A stretch of 64,000 nucleotides of DNA from LZORAL124-50-18 sp051208045. GTDB lineage: Bacteria; Pseudomonadota; Gammaproteobacteria; Pseudomonadales; Oleiphilaceae. Where the stretch lies: positions 1 through 64,000 of the forward strand of contig JBPJFY010000009.1 of NCBI GenBank assembly GCA_051208045.1, in the 5' to 3' direction. Position 1 is the first letter of the stretch. Each line of letters begins with the position of its first letter. Below the pieces are notes generated by a model that saw only the letters and a list, made by a program, of their open reading frames with translations, had not been told where the DNA came from and did not search any database. Made by a program: the position numbers and the translations under genes. Positions 18,180-28,446 of the stretch are shown here, in pieces.

Positions 18180-18620
18180 ATGAAAGGGTCCTGTTTGTGT
18201 GGTGACGTGGCTTTCGAGATTGATCGCTCATCGGTGAAGCTCTACCAATGCTACTGCACGCTCTGTCGCAAACAGAGCGGCACCTACTCCAATGCAGCGA
18301 CCATTGTGCCTGACCACGCGTTTCGATGGGTCAAGGGACAAGCGCAAGTGAGCAGCTGGGTGAAAGACACAGGGTTTCGATCTGACTTTTGTCGCCAGTG
18401 TGGCTCACCCGTCCCGGGTCCGCTGCGTGACACACCGTTTACCTGGATACCCGCGGGCTTATTGGACGGTGACGTAGACGGCGAAATCATCTCGCATATC
18501 TACGTGCAGGACAAAGCGACCTGGGATACGTTGTGCCCAAATCTCAAAAGTCATGCGGCTTTTCCGGGCCATGGCCTGGAAGAACATATTGCTTCGCTGA
18601 ACCGCGAAGAAGCCCCTTAA
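18180..18620 (+). CDS. GFA family (glutathione-dependent formaldehyde-activating-like) zinc protein
   Basis: 146 residues from ATG 18180, with AAGGGAGAGAG just upstream. The zinc ligands of the family are visible: SCLCGDV at 4-10, YCTLCR near 24-29 and FCRQCGSP near 71-78. GFA proteins bind one or two zinc ions through these CxC and CxxC pairs; the namesake speeds S-hydroxymethylglutathione formation, but most members have unknown substrates. It starts 14 bases after the hydrolase gene and may be co-transcribed. Another GFA protein is at 57238. Confidence 0.85.
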   Translation: MKGSCLCGDVAFEIDRSSVKLYQCYCTLCRKQSGTYSNAATIVPDHAFRWVKGQAQVSSWVKDTGFRSDFCRQCGSPVPGPLRDTPFTWIPAGLLDGDVDGEIISHIYVQDKATWDTLCPNLKSHAAFPGHGLEEHIASLNREEAP

Positions 18621-18681
18621 CTGTTGTTCATCGGCGCAATTTGTTAAGCTTGCCGTCACCGTTCATTCAAAAGGCGCGCTG

Positions 18682-18954
18682 ATGGAAGTTACTCAAAACA
18701 AAAAGCACTTTTTGCAAAAAGTCTGTACCGTAATTGCCTATCTCTGCTTTATCTCAGCGGTGATTTGCATGGGCGTCGTGCTTTTCTATGGAGATCAGCT
18801 GGATAAGGTGTTCAAAGCCAGTTTTGCTGCGTCTACCTTCTTCTTCTTTTCGGTCGGTGTCGTGCTTCAGGTGATCGGTTCAACCAACCTGCCAAAGTTG
18901 TCGGGGCATAACGAACCGGATAAGACCGAGCAGGACTCCATTCAACAGAAATGA
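18682..18954 (+). CDS. Small hypothetical membrane protein
   Basis: 90 residues with two hydrophobic helices (about 14-36 and 48-68) and charged ends, the C-terminus being GHNEPDKTEQDSIQQK. It is an inner-membrane hairpin protein with no recognised family. It lies 61 bases after the GFA gene and ends 2 bases before the end of the convergent DCC gene. Confidence 0.6.
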   Translation: MEVTQNKKHFLQKVCTVIAYLCFISAVICMGVVLFYGDQLDKVFKASFAASTFFFFSVGVVLQVIGSTNLPKLSGHNEPDKTEQDSIQQK

Positions 18955-18956
18955 AT

Positions 18957-19346
18957 TCAGGGGTGTCGTTGGTTCTCCGGCAACACACAGGCCCCGGTCT
19001 CCGCGATGCGCGTGTTCACCCAGGTGTGATAACGGTGTCGAGCCCAGCGCTTGATGATCGGGATACCCAGTACCCAGTTCAGCGGCCGCAGCCACCACAC
19101 GAGGGCGAACAAGGCTTCGTACGCCTCAATGTCATGAATAATCACGCCATCGGGCAAGCGAATATGCAAGCTCTGTAACGCATAGGCGGGATCAATCCCC
19201 TGTGCGCGCAACTCTGCCTGATGCTGGTGCAAATCAGCCCAGCGAATTTTCCCCGGCGCGACGCGCTCAAACCATGCCTGATCTTTTTGGCAGGAAGCGC
19301 ATTGGGCGTCGTAATACACGGCGATGTGGTTGTCTGGCTTGCTCAT
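18957..19346 (-). CDS. DCC-family (DUF393) thiol-disulfide oxidoreductase-like protein
   Basis: 129 residues. The N-terminal motif YYDAQCASCQKD at 11-22 is the Asp-x-x-Cys-x-x-Cys signature of DUF393, a predicted thioredoxin-like redox family. Later family features are also visible: the arrangement around IHDIEAYEALFALVWWLRPL and the C-terminal RHRYHTWVNTRI. The usual substrate is unknown. It is monocistronic between a convergent small membrane protein and a lipoprotein gene. Confidence 0.85.
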   Translation of the reverse strand: MSKPDNHIAVYYDAQCASCQKDQAWFERVAPGKIRWADLHQHQAELRAQGIDPAYALQSLHIRLPDGVIIHDIEAYEALFALVWWLRPLNWVLGIPIIKRWARHRYHTWVNTRIAETGACVLPENQRHP

Positions 19347-19434
19347 CAGGGATTACCTCTCTCTCCAAAGTAAGGGAAAGGGTAGAGGAAAGCAATGTTT
19401 CTCATTCAAGATTCGGCATGAGAAAACCCCGCTC

Positions 19435-20523
19435 TCAAGGAGTCAAAGAAATCTCACTGAACTCGATCACAAAATTCGAGCTCACCGCTGGTACAGGTAT
19501 CGGTACGACAGCGTACTCCGCGCCGGTCGGTCCACTGGCTCCGGTGAGATTACCTTCTGCGTCCATCGGACGCCAATAGGTCACCAATCCCCGATCCGAT
19601 TGGGTGTCATCAACCTGACCGGACGATGTGAAGACCAGCGTATAGCTCGCCTGTGTGGCGGTGACGGGATAGGGCGCTTCATCCGGCGAAGGGTCACCCA
19701 CGTCGTGGCCGTTGATCTGAGCGATAACCTGCCACCGCTGTTGCGTGTCGGTCAGGGATTGTTTGATATAGTACAGTACCAGTGGGTGTGAAATGCCCAG
19801 GCTGTCGTAGAGTGTATGTTCAGACCTGGCGTGATAGCTGAGCCGGTCGTCTGGATGGAAGTCTATGGTCAGCGGCGTTGCCAGGGCGTCGAGCTGAATT
19901 TTCGGCGAGACCTGTGTCGTTTGGCCAGTGCCGGAGCCTCGTTGGGTCATTTGGGTGACATCTATCTCAAAATTGGAGCTGGTGGCGGGGGAAGGAACAG
20001 GCAGGCTGGCACCGTCCATCTGATTCATCGGGCCTAACGCCCCGTTGGGCTGACCTTCGGCGTCCCGCGGCGTCCAGTTGGAGATCAACGCGTGCTCTGA
20101 TAGTGCATCGTTGAGCTCGCCCTGTTCCATGAAAATCAGACGAAAGTAAGCCGTGGTTGCATCCCCGTCCGGTATGGCAGGATCCCCGACCTGATGCCCA
20201 TCGATCAGGGTGTACATCAACCAGGTGTTGGCCGGGTGGGTCGAGCCAGCGACCTGTTTGGTAAAAAACACCTCTAATGTATGCGGCTGCAACAGGCTGT
20301 CATAGATGGTCCTGGTTTGATAGTGGTTGTAGCTGCTTGGGTCGGTGGCAGAAAAGGTTTTTTCTGGGGGTACGCTGTTAGCGTGCAGGTTATCTGACAG
20401 CGTGACCTGAAGTGTTGGTTCGATGGTTTGCGTGGTTGATGCTTCGTCGTTGCAGCCAGTCAGCCCAAGTAACAGCAGACCCACTAATGCGAATGGCTTT
20501 ACAGCCGGAATGTTGACGTGCAT
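19435..20523 (-). CDS. Lipoprotein with two FlgE D2-like repeats
   Basis: 362 residues from ATG 20523, preceded by a GGAG site. A lipoprotein signal ends at LTGC with Cys24. The mature protein holds two repeats of about 135 residues. Repeat 1 (about 54-190) has TDPSSYNHYQTRTIYDSLLQPHTLEVFFTK; repeat 2 (about 220-360) has LSYHARSEHTLYDSLGISHPLVLYYIK. Both continue with a GHxVGDP element, a sheet, then a W-x-P-x-DAEG-x-x-x-GA-x-GP element and SSNFxIxxxxxT. This reads like the D2 domain of flagellar hook protein FlgE, but there are no D0/D1 flagellar rod helices and no flagellar genes nearby. The domain call is from the sequence pattern; the role is unknown, perhaps a surface or periplasmic structural lipoprotein. 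Confidence 0.65.
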   Translation of the reverse strand: MHVNIPAVKPFALVGLLLLGLTGCNDEASTTQTIEPTLQVTLSDNLHANSVPPEKTFSATDPSSYNHYQTRTIYDSLLQPHTLEVFFTKQVAGSTHPANTWLMYTLIDGHQVGDPAIPDGDATTAYFRLIFMEQGELNDALSEHALISNWTPRDAEGQPNGALGPMNQMDGASLPVPSPATSSNFEIDVTQMTQRGSGTGQTTQVSPKIQLDALATPLTIDFHPDDRLSYHARSEHTLYDSLGISHPLVLYYIKQSLTDTQQRWQVIAQINGHDVGDPSPDEAPYPVTATQASYTLVFTSSGQVDDTQSDRGLVTYWRPMDAEGNLTGASGPTGAEYAVVPIPVPAVSSNFVIEFSEISLTP

Positions 20524-20629
20524 TGTTATCTCCATATAACAGAAAAGCGGGACAGGATGTGTTCTTAGCATAGTTCAGACTGAGACAGATAACAGGGGGT
20601 AATCATGGTTTTTTGGGGGAGTAACGGCT

Positions 20630-21088
20630 TTGCAAGCGCTGAGCTATGAACAATGGGATCTGATCGCGGATGCGTACATTCCGTTGCTGCTTTTTTGTGT
20701 GCTGTTTGAACTGGGGCTTTTTGGACGGCGTTATGGTGCTTTGCAGGGTGCAAAACTGTTTGCCAGTGCATTGGCCAATGTCGGCCTGATCTACACCGTA
20801 ATGGCTATCGATAACACCTGGGCACTCTGGCCCCAATTGGCGTTGGATTACAGTACGCATACCGCCCTTGCCCTGGCGCTGGGAATGCATCTTTCCCTGG
20901 TGGGGCGCACCGTCGCAGTGCTGTTTTGGGGCTCCATGGGTCTGTACTGTCTGCTGATGCGCTATCAGGCGTACCACACGTGGGGAGATATGGTTTCCAC
21001 CGCAGTCGTTGTGCTGCCCTTGATGTTGCCTGCTGCGTACATGGCACGCAGAGTGAGAAGCGTTGCCGGGAAGGCTGATCTCAACTAA
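20630..21088 (+). CDS. Hypothetical membrane protein, possibly PAP2-related
   Basis: 152 residues starting at TTG 20630, which has GGGGGAG at the right distance upstream; no ATG is available in frame. About five hydrophobic segments. DYSTHTALALALGMHL (about 66-81) and YHTWGDMVSTAVVVLPL (about 107-123) resemble the His-containing loops of PAP2 lipid-phosphatase-like proteins, but the full phosphatase signature is missing, so the function is not assigned. It is followed by a TerB-like gene on the same strand. Confidence 0.55.
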   Translation: MQALSYEQWDLIADAYIPLLLFCVLFELGLFGRRYGALQGAKLFASALANVGLIYTVMAIDNTWALWPQLALDYSTHTALALALGMHLSLVGRTVAVLFWGSMGLYCLLMRYQAYHTWGDMVSTAVVVLPLMLPAAYMARRVRSVAGKADLN

Positions 21089-21137
21089 AGTGAAAGGGAA
21101 CAGGCCGATTTACCCGCGTGGGACGAGGAGCGAAGCA

Positions 21138-21596
21138 TTGGACATCAGCAGGTATCTTGATAAATACGACCTCAAGGATGCACACATCTACTTGCTTGAA
21201 CTGATTCCTGTCATCGAAATGATCTGGGCCGACGGGAAGAATCAGGAAAAGGAGCTTAAAATTCTCTACCAGTTCACCGTGGAGCATCTTTGCCGGATCA
21301 GTAAGAACAGTGAAGGTGTGGAGGTGGTGGCCCAGGAGGATATCTATTCGTTTGTGGATCGGTTCACGCGGGCGCAGCCCAGCCAGGAAATGCTCTCGGA
21401 CCTGCGCCAGCTCTGTATTGAGAAACTGGCAGCGAAGCCGGAAGATCAGCGGAAGGAAACCACCGGGCACATTTTGTCCTATTGTATGGATATTGCGGCC
21501 GCTTGCGTCAACACGTACCCCTACAAGTTTAATGAACGTATTGTCGAGCAAGAGAAAAAGCTACTGATCGAACTCATCGCTGCCCTGAACCCCTGA
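21138..21596 (+). CDS. TerB-like protein
   Basis: 152 residues from TTG 21138, chosen because AGGAG lies 7 bases upstream; an upstream in-frame TTG at 21063 gives 25 extra unlikely residues. The protein is soluble, acidic and mostly helical. LIPVIEMIWADGKNQEKELKILY near residues 22-44 matches the helix-DG-helix pattern of the tellurite-resistance TerB/DjlA-like domain, which binds metal in some members. Function in this organism is unknown. It lies 10 bases before the next gene, so the run 21138-22719 may be one transcript. Confidence 0.6.
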   Translation: MDISRYLDKYDLKDAHIYLLELIPVIEMIWADGKNQEKELKILYQFTVEHLCRISKNSEGVEVVAQEDIYSFVDRFTRAQPSQEMLSDLRQLCIEKLAAKPEDQRKETTGHILSYCMDIAAACVNTYPYKFNERIVEQEKKLLIELIAALNP

Positions 21597-21606
21597 GGGT
21601 AGTGGC

Positions 21607-22101
21607 GTGCATTACTTCGCCTATGGCTCCAACATGTCCCTTGCCCGATTGCAGGCGAGAACGCCCAGTGCCCGGCGTATCGGGCGTGCCCGTTTAGCAC
21701 AGCACAGTCTGCGTTTTCACAAGCAGGGCAGGGACGGTTCAGGCAAATGTGATGCGTATTGGACTGGGGCATCACATCATTGCGTTATTGGCGCTCTGTA
21801 CGACCTGGCAGAAGCCGACAAGCCTCTACTGGATGCATTCGAGGGGCTTGGGCAAGGCTATCAGGAGAAGCTCGTGTGCGTTGAAGTCGCAACGGGTGAG
21901 GCAATTGAAGCGTTTACCTACACCGCCACGGCTCTGGATGCAACATTGTTGCCCTTTGAGTGGTATTTGAATCATGTGGTGGTGGGCGCACAGGAAATTG
22001 GCGTACCGAAGGCTTACCTCGATGTTCTTCAGCAAACCGTGGCGCTGAAGGACCCGGATCGGGAACGGCATGCGCGGGAAATTGCGATTTATGAGTATTG
22101 A
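21607..22101 (+). CDS. Gamma-glutamylcyclotransferase-like (AIG2/GGCT fold)
   Basis: 164 residues starting at GTG 21607. The substrate-binding N-terminus HYFAYGSNMS is at 2-11 and the catalytic glutamate lies in LLDAFEGLGQGY near 76-87, as in GGCT enzymes that release 5-oxoproline from gamma-glutamyl peptides or amines. The C-terminal YLDVLQQT is also usual. The next gene encodes a pyroglutamyl-peptidase-like protein, so both genes have a chemical link to 5-oxoproline. Confidence 0.85.
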   Translation: MHYFAYGSNMSLARLQARTPSARRIGRARLAQHSLRFHKQGRDGSGKCDAYWTGASHHCVIGALYDLAEADKPLLDAFEGLGQGYQEKLVCVEVATGEAIEAFTYTATALDATLLPFEWYLNHVVVGAQEIGVPKAYLDVLQQTVALKDPDRERHAREIAIYEY

Positions 22102-22131
22102 AGTCTTCGTGATCGATAAAGGAGCCATTGA

Positions 22132-22719
22132 ATGACTGGAAAAATTCTTATCACGTCTTTTGACACCTTTTCGGGACACTTCAATGCCAGCAGAAACCTT
22201 GCACTTGGGTATTTTGGGCGATATGGTACTGAATGTAGTCACCTGCAGTTGTCTGTGGATGACAATGGCGTTAAAAAATTAGTCGCCGCACTGGCAAATA
22301 CGCCACCGGATGGTCTTATCCTGATGGGAGAGCATTCGGGAATCAGCTCATTACGATTGGAGACCAAGGCGAATCCAATTCCGCAGAGCTTAATCTCCAG
22401 CTCTGCCGTCTTGAACAGTTTATTAGTATTCCTTCATGGGCCGATTCATCTTCTGTGTTTTTACTTAGAGCATGAATCCTGGTTTGTGCGTGGGCCCTGC
22501 CGTTCTCTTGTAGACAAAAACATTGAAATCAAAGACTCGGATTTCAATTACTTCTATTGTAATGCGGTATACCGGTCTGGGTTGCAGTGGGGTGATAAAC
22601 AGAGCCCTCGGAGGCCCGTTGCTTTTGTTCATGTGCCCAAGAAGGAACACCCCTCTGAAGAGGATCTCATTGCCCTTGAGAAAATTGTCAGGAAAATGAA
22701 AGAGACGATAAAAAGCTGA
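22132..22719 (+). CDS. Pyroglutamyl peptidase-like protein (peptidase C15 family, divergent)
   Basis: 195 residues. The fold and catalytic triad of peptidase C15 can be traced: ILITSFDTF at 5-13, LILMGEHSGISSLRLETKAN near 63-82 with the glutamate of the triad, FYCNAVYRSG near 142-151 with the nucleophile cysteine, and PVAFVHVPKKE near 163-173 with the histidine. The central part (about 85-135) aligns poorly with typical Pcp and lacks the usual Asp-Ala-Gly stretch, so substrate range may differ or the gene may be drifting. It follows the cyclotransferase gene by 30 bases on the same strand. Confidence 0.7.
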   Translation: MTGKILITSFDTFSGHFNASRNLALGYFGRYGTECSHLQLSVDDNGVKKLVAALANTPPDGLILMGEHSGISSLRLETKANPIPQSLISSSAVLNSLLVFLHGPIHLLCFYLEHESWFVRGPCRSLVDKNIEIKDSDFNYFYCNAVYRSGLQWGDKQSPRRPVAFVHVPKKEHPSEEDLIALEKIVRKMKETIKS

Positions 22720-22754
22720 CGGGCTTTACCTGAGGGGTTCATCATCGGCAGCAC

Positions 22755-25364
22755 TCACTCCACCGTCACATTCTCAAGATCCAGCGCTTCAAACGCGCCG
22801 TCAGCGTTAATCCGTGTGCCCCACACGCGGTGACTGGCCTGATGGTCTTCCGCTGAGAAGCTGACCAGTTCACCGATGCCGGCGTCGTAGTTTTCGATGG
22901 CGGACAAGGTATCCACGAGTGACTCAACGGTGAAGTACCGGCCGGCGCGTTCTAAGCCTTCCGTAAACACTTTGGCGGTGAGGTAGCCTTCGGCAGAGAC
23001 AAAGTTCGGCGACTCATTGGGGAAGTATTTTTTCAGCGCGTCCCGATACGCAATCATGACGGTGGAAAATGCGTCGTAATGGGGAACGACTTGCGAGACG
23101 ATGACGCCCCGGGCGTAGTCCGGGTGCTCCTCATGCAGGCGCGCTGCCAGGGCCCGTGAGCCTACGAATGACACGTTGGCAATGTGTCCGGCATACCCGG
23201 TGTCTTTGAGCTTTACCGTAAAATCCGCGCTCGCAGAGTAGGTGCCAATGATTATGATGGCTTTGATCTGGGCATTTTTTGCAGAAAAGTACGTCACTGC
23301 ATCCGAGACCATCGCCGTATTGCGCTCATAGGTGGCCGTGGGAATGTCGGACAGCGTGAGCCCATATTCCTGGAGTGCGCGAATCACGCCGGTCAATCCA
23401 TCCTTGCCAAAGCTGTCATTTTGATAGAACACGCCAATGGCATTGGGTGAGATATTCAGCACCTTCACGAAGTAGTGGATCAGCGATTGAGTCTCCTTTT
23501 CATAGCTGGCTCGGAAGTTGAAAACGTAGCGGTCGGGCGGGCTATTCCGCAGCAGGCTGGCACCGGAAAACGTACCAAACAACAGCAGTTTTTCCTGCAA
23601 CGCGACGGGTATGATGGCTTTTGCTGTCGGCGTGCCCACATTGCCAACCATCGCGAGCGCGGCGTCCTCGCCGGTGAGAAACGCCTGAATGTTGGTTTGC
23701 GCCTGCATGGGTTCATAGCCGTCGTCTTTGGGAATCAGCCGCAACATGCGGCCGTGAATACCGCCAGCGTCATTGCGGGCACGAAAATACGCCTCAATGC
23801 CTGCCTGCATACCTCGGCCCAACTCGCGGGCGCTGCCGCTGAATGCGGCACTCATGCCAATTCGAATTTCGTCGGGGGTGACACCGCGCGGTGGTTCATA
23901 GCCCTGTATCATCGCCATCCAAGCGTCCTGAACGGCGTAGCGCAAAGTGGGGCTCAGTGCAACGGAGGTGGTGAGCCCGGCCAGAATGAGCACAAGTACC
24001 AGAATCGTGAACAGGGCCGGGCGTTTCTTTTTAACGTTATCCGTCACAGGCTTAAGCGTTTGAAAGCTGGCACCAAAAGTGTGCTGTGAGTCGGATGGAT
24101 GGGTTGCTGCGCTGGTGCTTTGTTTCGGAGCAACGTGATCAATCCGGATGGGCTCAATGTAACTGGGCAGGCTGGTATCGTTGCTGCGAGGATTTCGTGA
24201 GGCAATCACGCGCGTAGCGCCTTGCATTTCTTCAACAAACCCCAGACAGCCCGCCTTGAAAAACTGGGCTTTGAAGGCTTCCGCATCGGTAAAGGAGATG
24301 TCTTTCTTGACCACAGCGCGTTTGCTCAGGAACAGTTTATCCACAGAGTCTGCGCTGATTTTGAATGTTTTTACCAGTGCGGCTTTGGCGACGTCGGGTG
24401 GTGTATTGGCAACGAGTTTACCGGTGAACACAAATTGGTAGCGGGCGGGGGCATCGGCTTCCGCTATGTTTGGCTGATTGGGTGGTGGCGTCCGCGATTG
24501 CCCTCGCTGTTTTTGTGCGATGTGCGCAACTGCCTGCCAAAGCGCGGTCACATCGGTGTAGCGCTGGTGACGGTCGATCTGCATGGCTTTATCGATCACT
24601 GGTTGAAGCGCCACGCAGGCTTCGTCATGAATTTCCAGTGGGTCCAGCTTGGGGGGGGCTTCCGAGATTTGTTTGGCCAGTATGATTTCGCGGCTGGCCC
24701 CTCCGTACGGTTTTTTACCGGCGGCCATGAAGTACAGCAAGCCCCCCAGCGCATAGATGTCGGCCCGCTGGTCGATATCGATTCTGCCCTCAATCTGCTC
24801 TGGCGCGAGATAGCCGGGCGTACCCATCACCATGCCCAGTTTGGTGTGCTTAAGATCTTCTTCAGACAATGGTTTGCTGATGCCGAAGTCGAGCACTTTG
24901 ATGGTGGTGGAATCGCCGGTAAGCCGTGAGATCATCACGTTGTTCGGTTTTAGATCCCGGTGGACTACGTTCAATTTATGGGCTGCCTGAATACCCGCAC
25001 AGACCTGCTCGATCACCCAGGCGATTTGTGACAGCGGTAATCCTGCTTCGTGCGTGACGTAGTCGTCCAACGTGATCCCGTCCAGGTACTCCATGGCCAG
25101 AAATACCAGGCCCTCTTCGGTGCGTCCAAAATCCACCACACTGACGACATTGGGGTGGTTCAATTGGCTGTTAATCCGGGCCTCGCGCAGGAACAGGTTC
25201 ACGAAGTCTTCGTCAATGAAGCCCGCCCGTAACACTTTGAGCACTACCAGCCGGGACAAACTCAGCTGGGTGGCCAGGTAGACGATGCTCATGCCGCCAT
25301 CGGCCAGCTGGCTTTCAATGCGGTAAGCGCCGTTGATGATGTGACCGGCGAGGTTTTCAGACAT
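22755..25364 (-). CDS. Transmembrane Ser/Thr protein kinase with periplasmic amino-acid-binding-like domain
   Basis: 869 residues. Residues 13-285 are a Hanks-type kinase: glycine loop LADGGMSIVY near 20-29, Lys43 in VLK, catalytic HRDLKPNN at 135-142, DFG at 159-161 and APEQ at 187-190, all intact. Residues about 308-380 are a small alpha/beta domain (FTGKLVANTPPDVAK ... SKRAVVKKDI) that I have seen in other proteobacterial membrane proteins but cannot name. A single membrane helix lies at about 449-471. Residues about 497-869 are a Peripla_BP_6 (Leu/Ile/Val-binding type) receptor domain, beginning DEIRIGMSAAFSGSARELG. The predicted topology is cytoplasmic kinase, one membrane pass and periplasmic ligand sensor, like a receptor kinase. 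It converges with the C15 peptidase gene; the minus-strand neighbour upstream is mltF. Confidence 0.88.
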   Translation of the reverse strand: MSENLAGHIINGAYRIESQLADGGMSIVYLATQLSLSRLVVLKVLRAGFIDEDFVNLFLREARINSQLNHPNVVSVVDFGRTEEGLVFLAMEYLDGITLDDYVTHEAGLPLSQIAWVIEQVCAGIQAAHKLNVVHRDLKPNNVMISRLTGDSTTIKVLDFGISKPLSEEDLKHTKLGMVMGTPGYLAPEQIEGRIDIDQRADIYALGGLLYFMAAGKKPYGGASREIILAKQISEAPPKLDPLEIHDEACVALQPVIDKAMQIDRHQRYTDVTALWQAVAHIAQKQRGQSRTPPPNQPNIAEADAPARYQFVFTGKLVANTPPDVAKAALVKTFKISADSVDKLFLSKRAVVKKDISFTDAEAFKAQFFKAGCLGFVEEMQGATRVIASRNPRSNDTSLPSYIEPIRIDHVAPKQSTSAATHPSDSQHTFGASFQTLKPVTDNVKKKRPALFTILVLVLILAGLTTSVALSPTLRYAVQDAWMAMIQGYEPPRGVTPDEIRIGMSAAFSGSARELGRGMQAGIEAYFRARNDAGGIHGRMLRLIPKDDGYEPMQAQTNIQAFLTGEDAALAMVGNVGTPTAKAIIPVALQEKLLLFGTFSGASLLRNSPPDRYVFNFRASYEKETQSLIHYFVKVLNISPNAIGVFYQNDSFGKDGLTGVIRALQEYGLTLSDIPTATYERNTAMVSDAVTYFSAKNAQIKAIIIIGTYSASADFTVKLKDTGYAGHIANVSFVGSRALAARLHEEHPDYARGVIVSQVVPHYDAFSTVMIAYRDALKKYFPNESPNFVSAEGYLTAKVFTEGLERAGRYFTVESLVDTLSAIENYDAGIGELVSFSAEDHQASHRVWGTRINADGAFEALDLENVTVE

Positions 25365-25481
25365 GGGACTGTGTGAGCTTGAGGGTGAGTGGACTGTACT
25401 TCAGTAAGTGTAGACCGGTAGGCAGTGAAAACAACCTTGCTCGGGCTTTCAGGCGGTAATCGCCCGAGCAACCTGGGGGGA

Positions 25482-26887
<1,406 letters not shown>

Positions 26888-26891
<4 letters not shown>

Positions 26892-28393
26892 GGTGTCGGG
26901 TTTCCTGAGCGAGAATCTGTGAGTGAAAGAGACAGCAAGTGGGCATAAAACTCAATCATGCGATGGTAGTCCGATTCTGCAATACGTTCGCCATGACCGT
27001 GTATGCGTTTTACGTCGGGTTTGTCCAATTGGATGGGTTGAAATCGGTAAATGTTGTCCGCAATGTCGGCGTAGTGACGACTGTCCGTCGCGCCCACCAC
27101 CGTAGCCGGAGCAATGATTGCGCCAGGGAAATGTGTTCTGGCCAGTGTGCCCAGTGTGAGAAAAAATGGGGATTCGGTACTGGATACCGGGGAAGGTTCG
27201 GACGAAGTCAGGCCATATTGACTGATGTGTATGTCGTCGTTGGGCAGGACTCGGCGAACGTGCGCCTTCACGCTGTCAATGGAATCCGTCGGGCTGATCC
27301 GGAAATTCACCACGGCCTGAACTTGGTTGGGCAGAACATTCTCCTTGGTGCCACCATCGATCAGCGTGACAGCGGAGGTGGTGCGCATTAATGCATTGGT
27401 GGCGGGGCCGCGTGACAGCGCGGTTTCAATGACCGGCGCAAACAGCCACTGGTTGGCAAAGAGTAGCCGGGGGAGAAAGGGCAATTCCGGGCCCAGCCAG
27501 TCAAACGTCGTCCCCGCGAGGCCGGATAAGCCGCCCGGCATGGGCTGGGTTTCCAATTGATGGATGGCCTGACTCATTTCTCCGATGGCGGTGTGTGTCG
27601 GGGGGGTGGAAGAGTGTCCGCCCGGCCGTTCGAGATTCAGCTTGAGATTGAGATACCCTTTCTCTGCGATGCCAATCATGGCGACCGGCGCAGAAACTCC
27701 GGGTACCATGTTATTGAGCACAAAGAAGCCTTCATCCAGCACCCAGGCGAGTCGGACATTCTGTGCCTTCAGGTGATTGGCTATCTGTCGATTGCCCGCC
27801 ATTCCGCCCAGCTCCTCATCGTGACCAAAGGCGAGGTAGAGGGTTTGCGTAGGCGAAAAGCCCTGTGTGAGCAGTAAGTTGACGGCTTCCAGGAGGGCGA
27901 TCAGGCTGGCTTTGACGTCCATTGCGCCGCGTCCCCAGATATAGCCGTCGGCCAGATCACCGGAGAATGGGGCATGTGGCCAATTCTCCGGCGAGGAGGT
28001 ATCTGCGGGCACAACGTCCATATGTGCCATCACCAATCCCGCCGGTTTTTCCGGCGCGGTCCCAGGCCATGTGAGCAGCAGGCTGTCTTTCTGTATTCGC
28101 GTGAGTTCAAGTTGCTCAAACACCTGTGGATAACGCGCGTGCAGTAATGCTCGGAAAGCGTCGAATTCCGGTGCGGCTTCACCGAGCGGGCGTGGTTGGC
28201 TGACCGTCGGGATACGAATGGCTGCCTGTAAATGTTCAGTGGCCGCGCGTTGCTGCTCGGCCGTCAATTCGAGGCGTTCTGGGGTCGAGGCCAGCGGCGG
28301 TTGTTGTGAGGGGTAGTTCAACGCGTTGTACAGGAGCATCAGCACCAGAGCCACCATGGTGGCCAGTATGACGAGTAACGTTTTCTTGAGCAT
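26888..28393 (-). CDS. M20-family carboxypeptidase, membrane-anchored (CPS1-like)
   Basis: 501 residues. An N-terminal membrane anchor or uncleaved signal (about 5-25) precedes an M20 metallopeptidase: GLVMAHMDVVP near 119-129 (zinc ligand His and catalytic Asp), WGRGAMDVKAS near 153-163 (bridging Asp), GHDEELGG near 189-196 (catalytic and ligand Glu) and the dimerisation domain with GGHSSTPPTHTAIG. This is the Gly-X carboxypeptidase/PM20D1-like subgroup, which cleaves or forms N-acyl amino acid and dipeptide bonds. It is translationally coupled to mltF downstream. The active domain should face the periplasm. Confidence 0.88.
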
Positions 28394-28446
28394 CCCTGAT
28401 TCTCTTCCCTTCTGTTCTTCTGTTCTCTTGAATTCTGTGGGCCGGA

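Noticed and set aside
24222..24929. Large plus-strand frames opposite the kinase gene and others opposite the cyaA and GGDEF-EAL genes
   Set aside because: Shadows of GC-rich coding DNA; the minus- or plus-strand products with intact motifs are clearly the genes.
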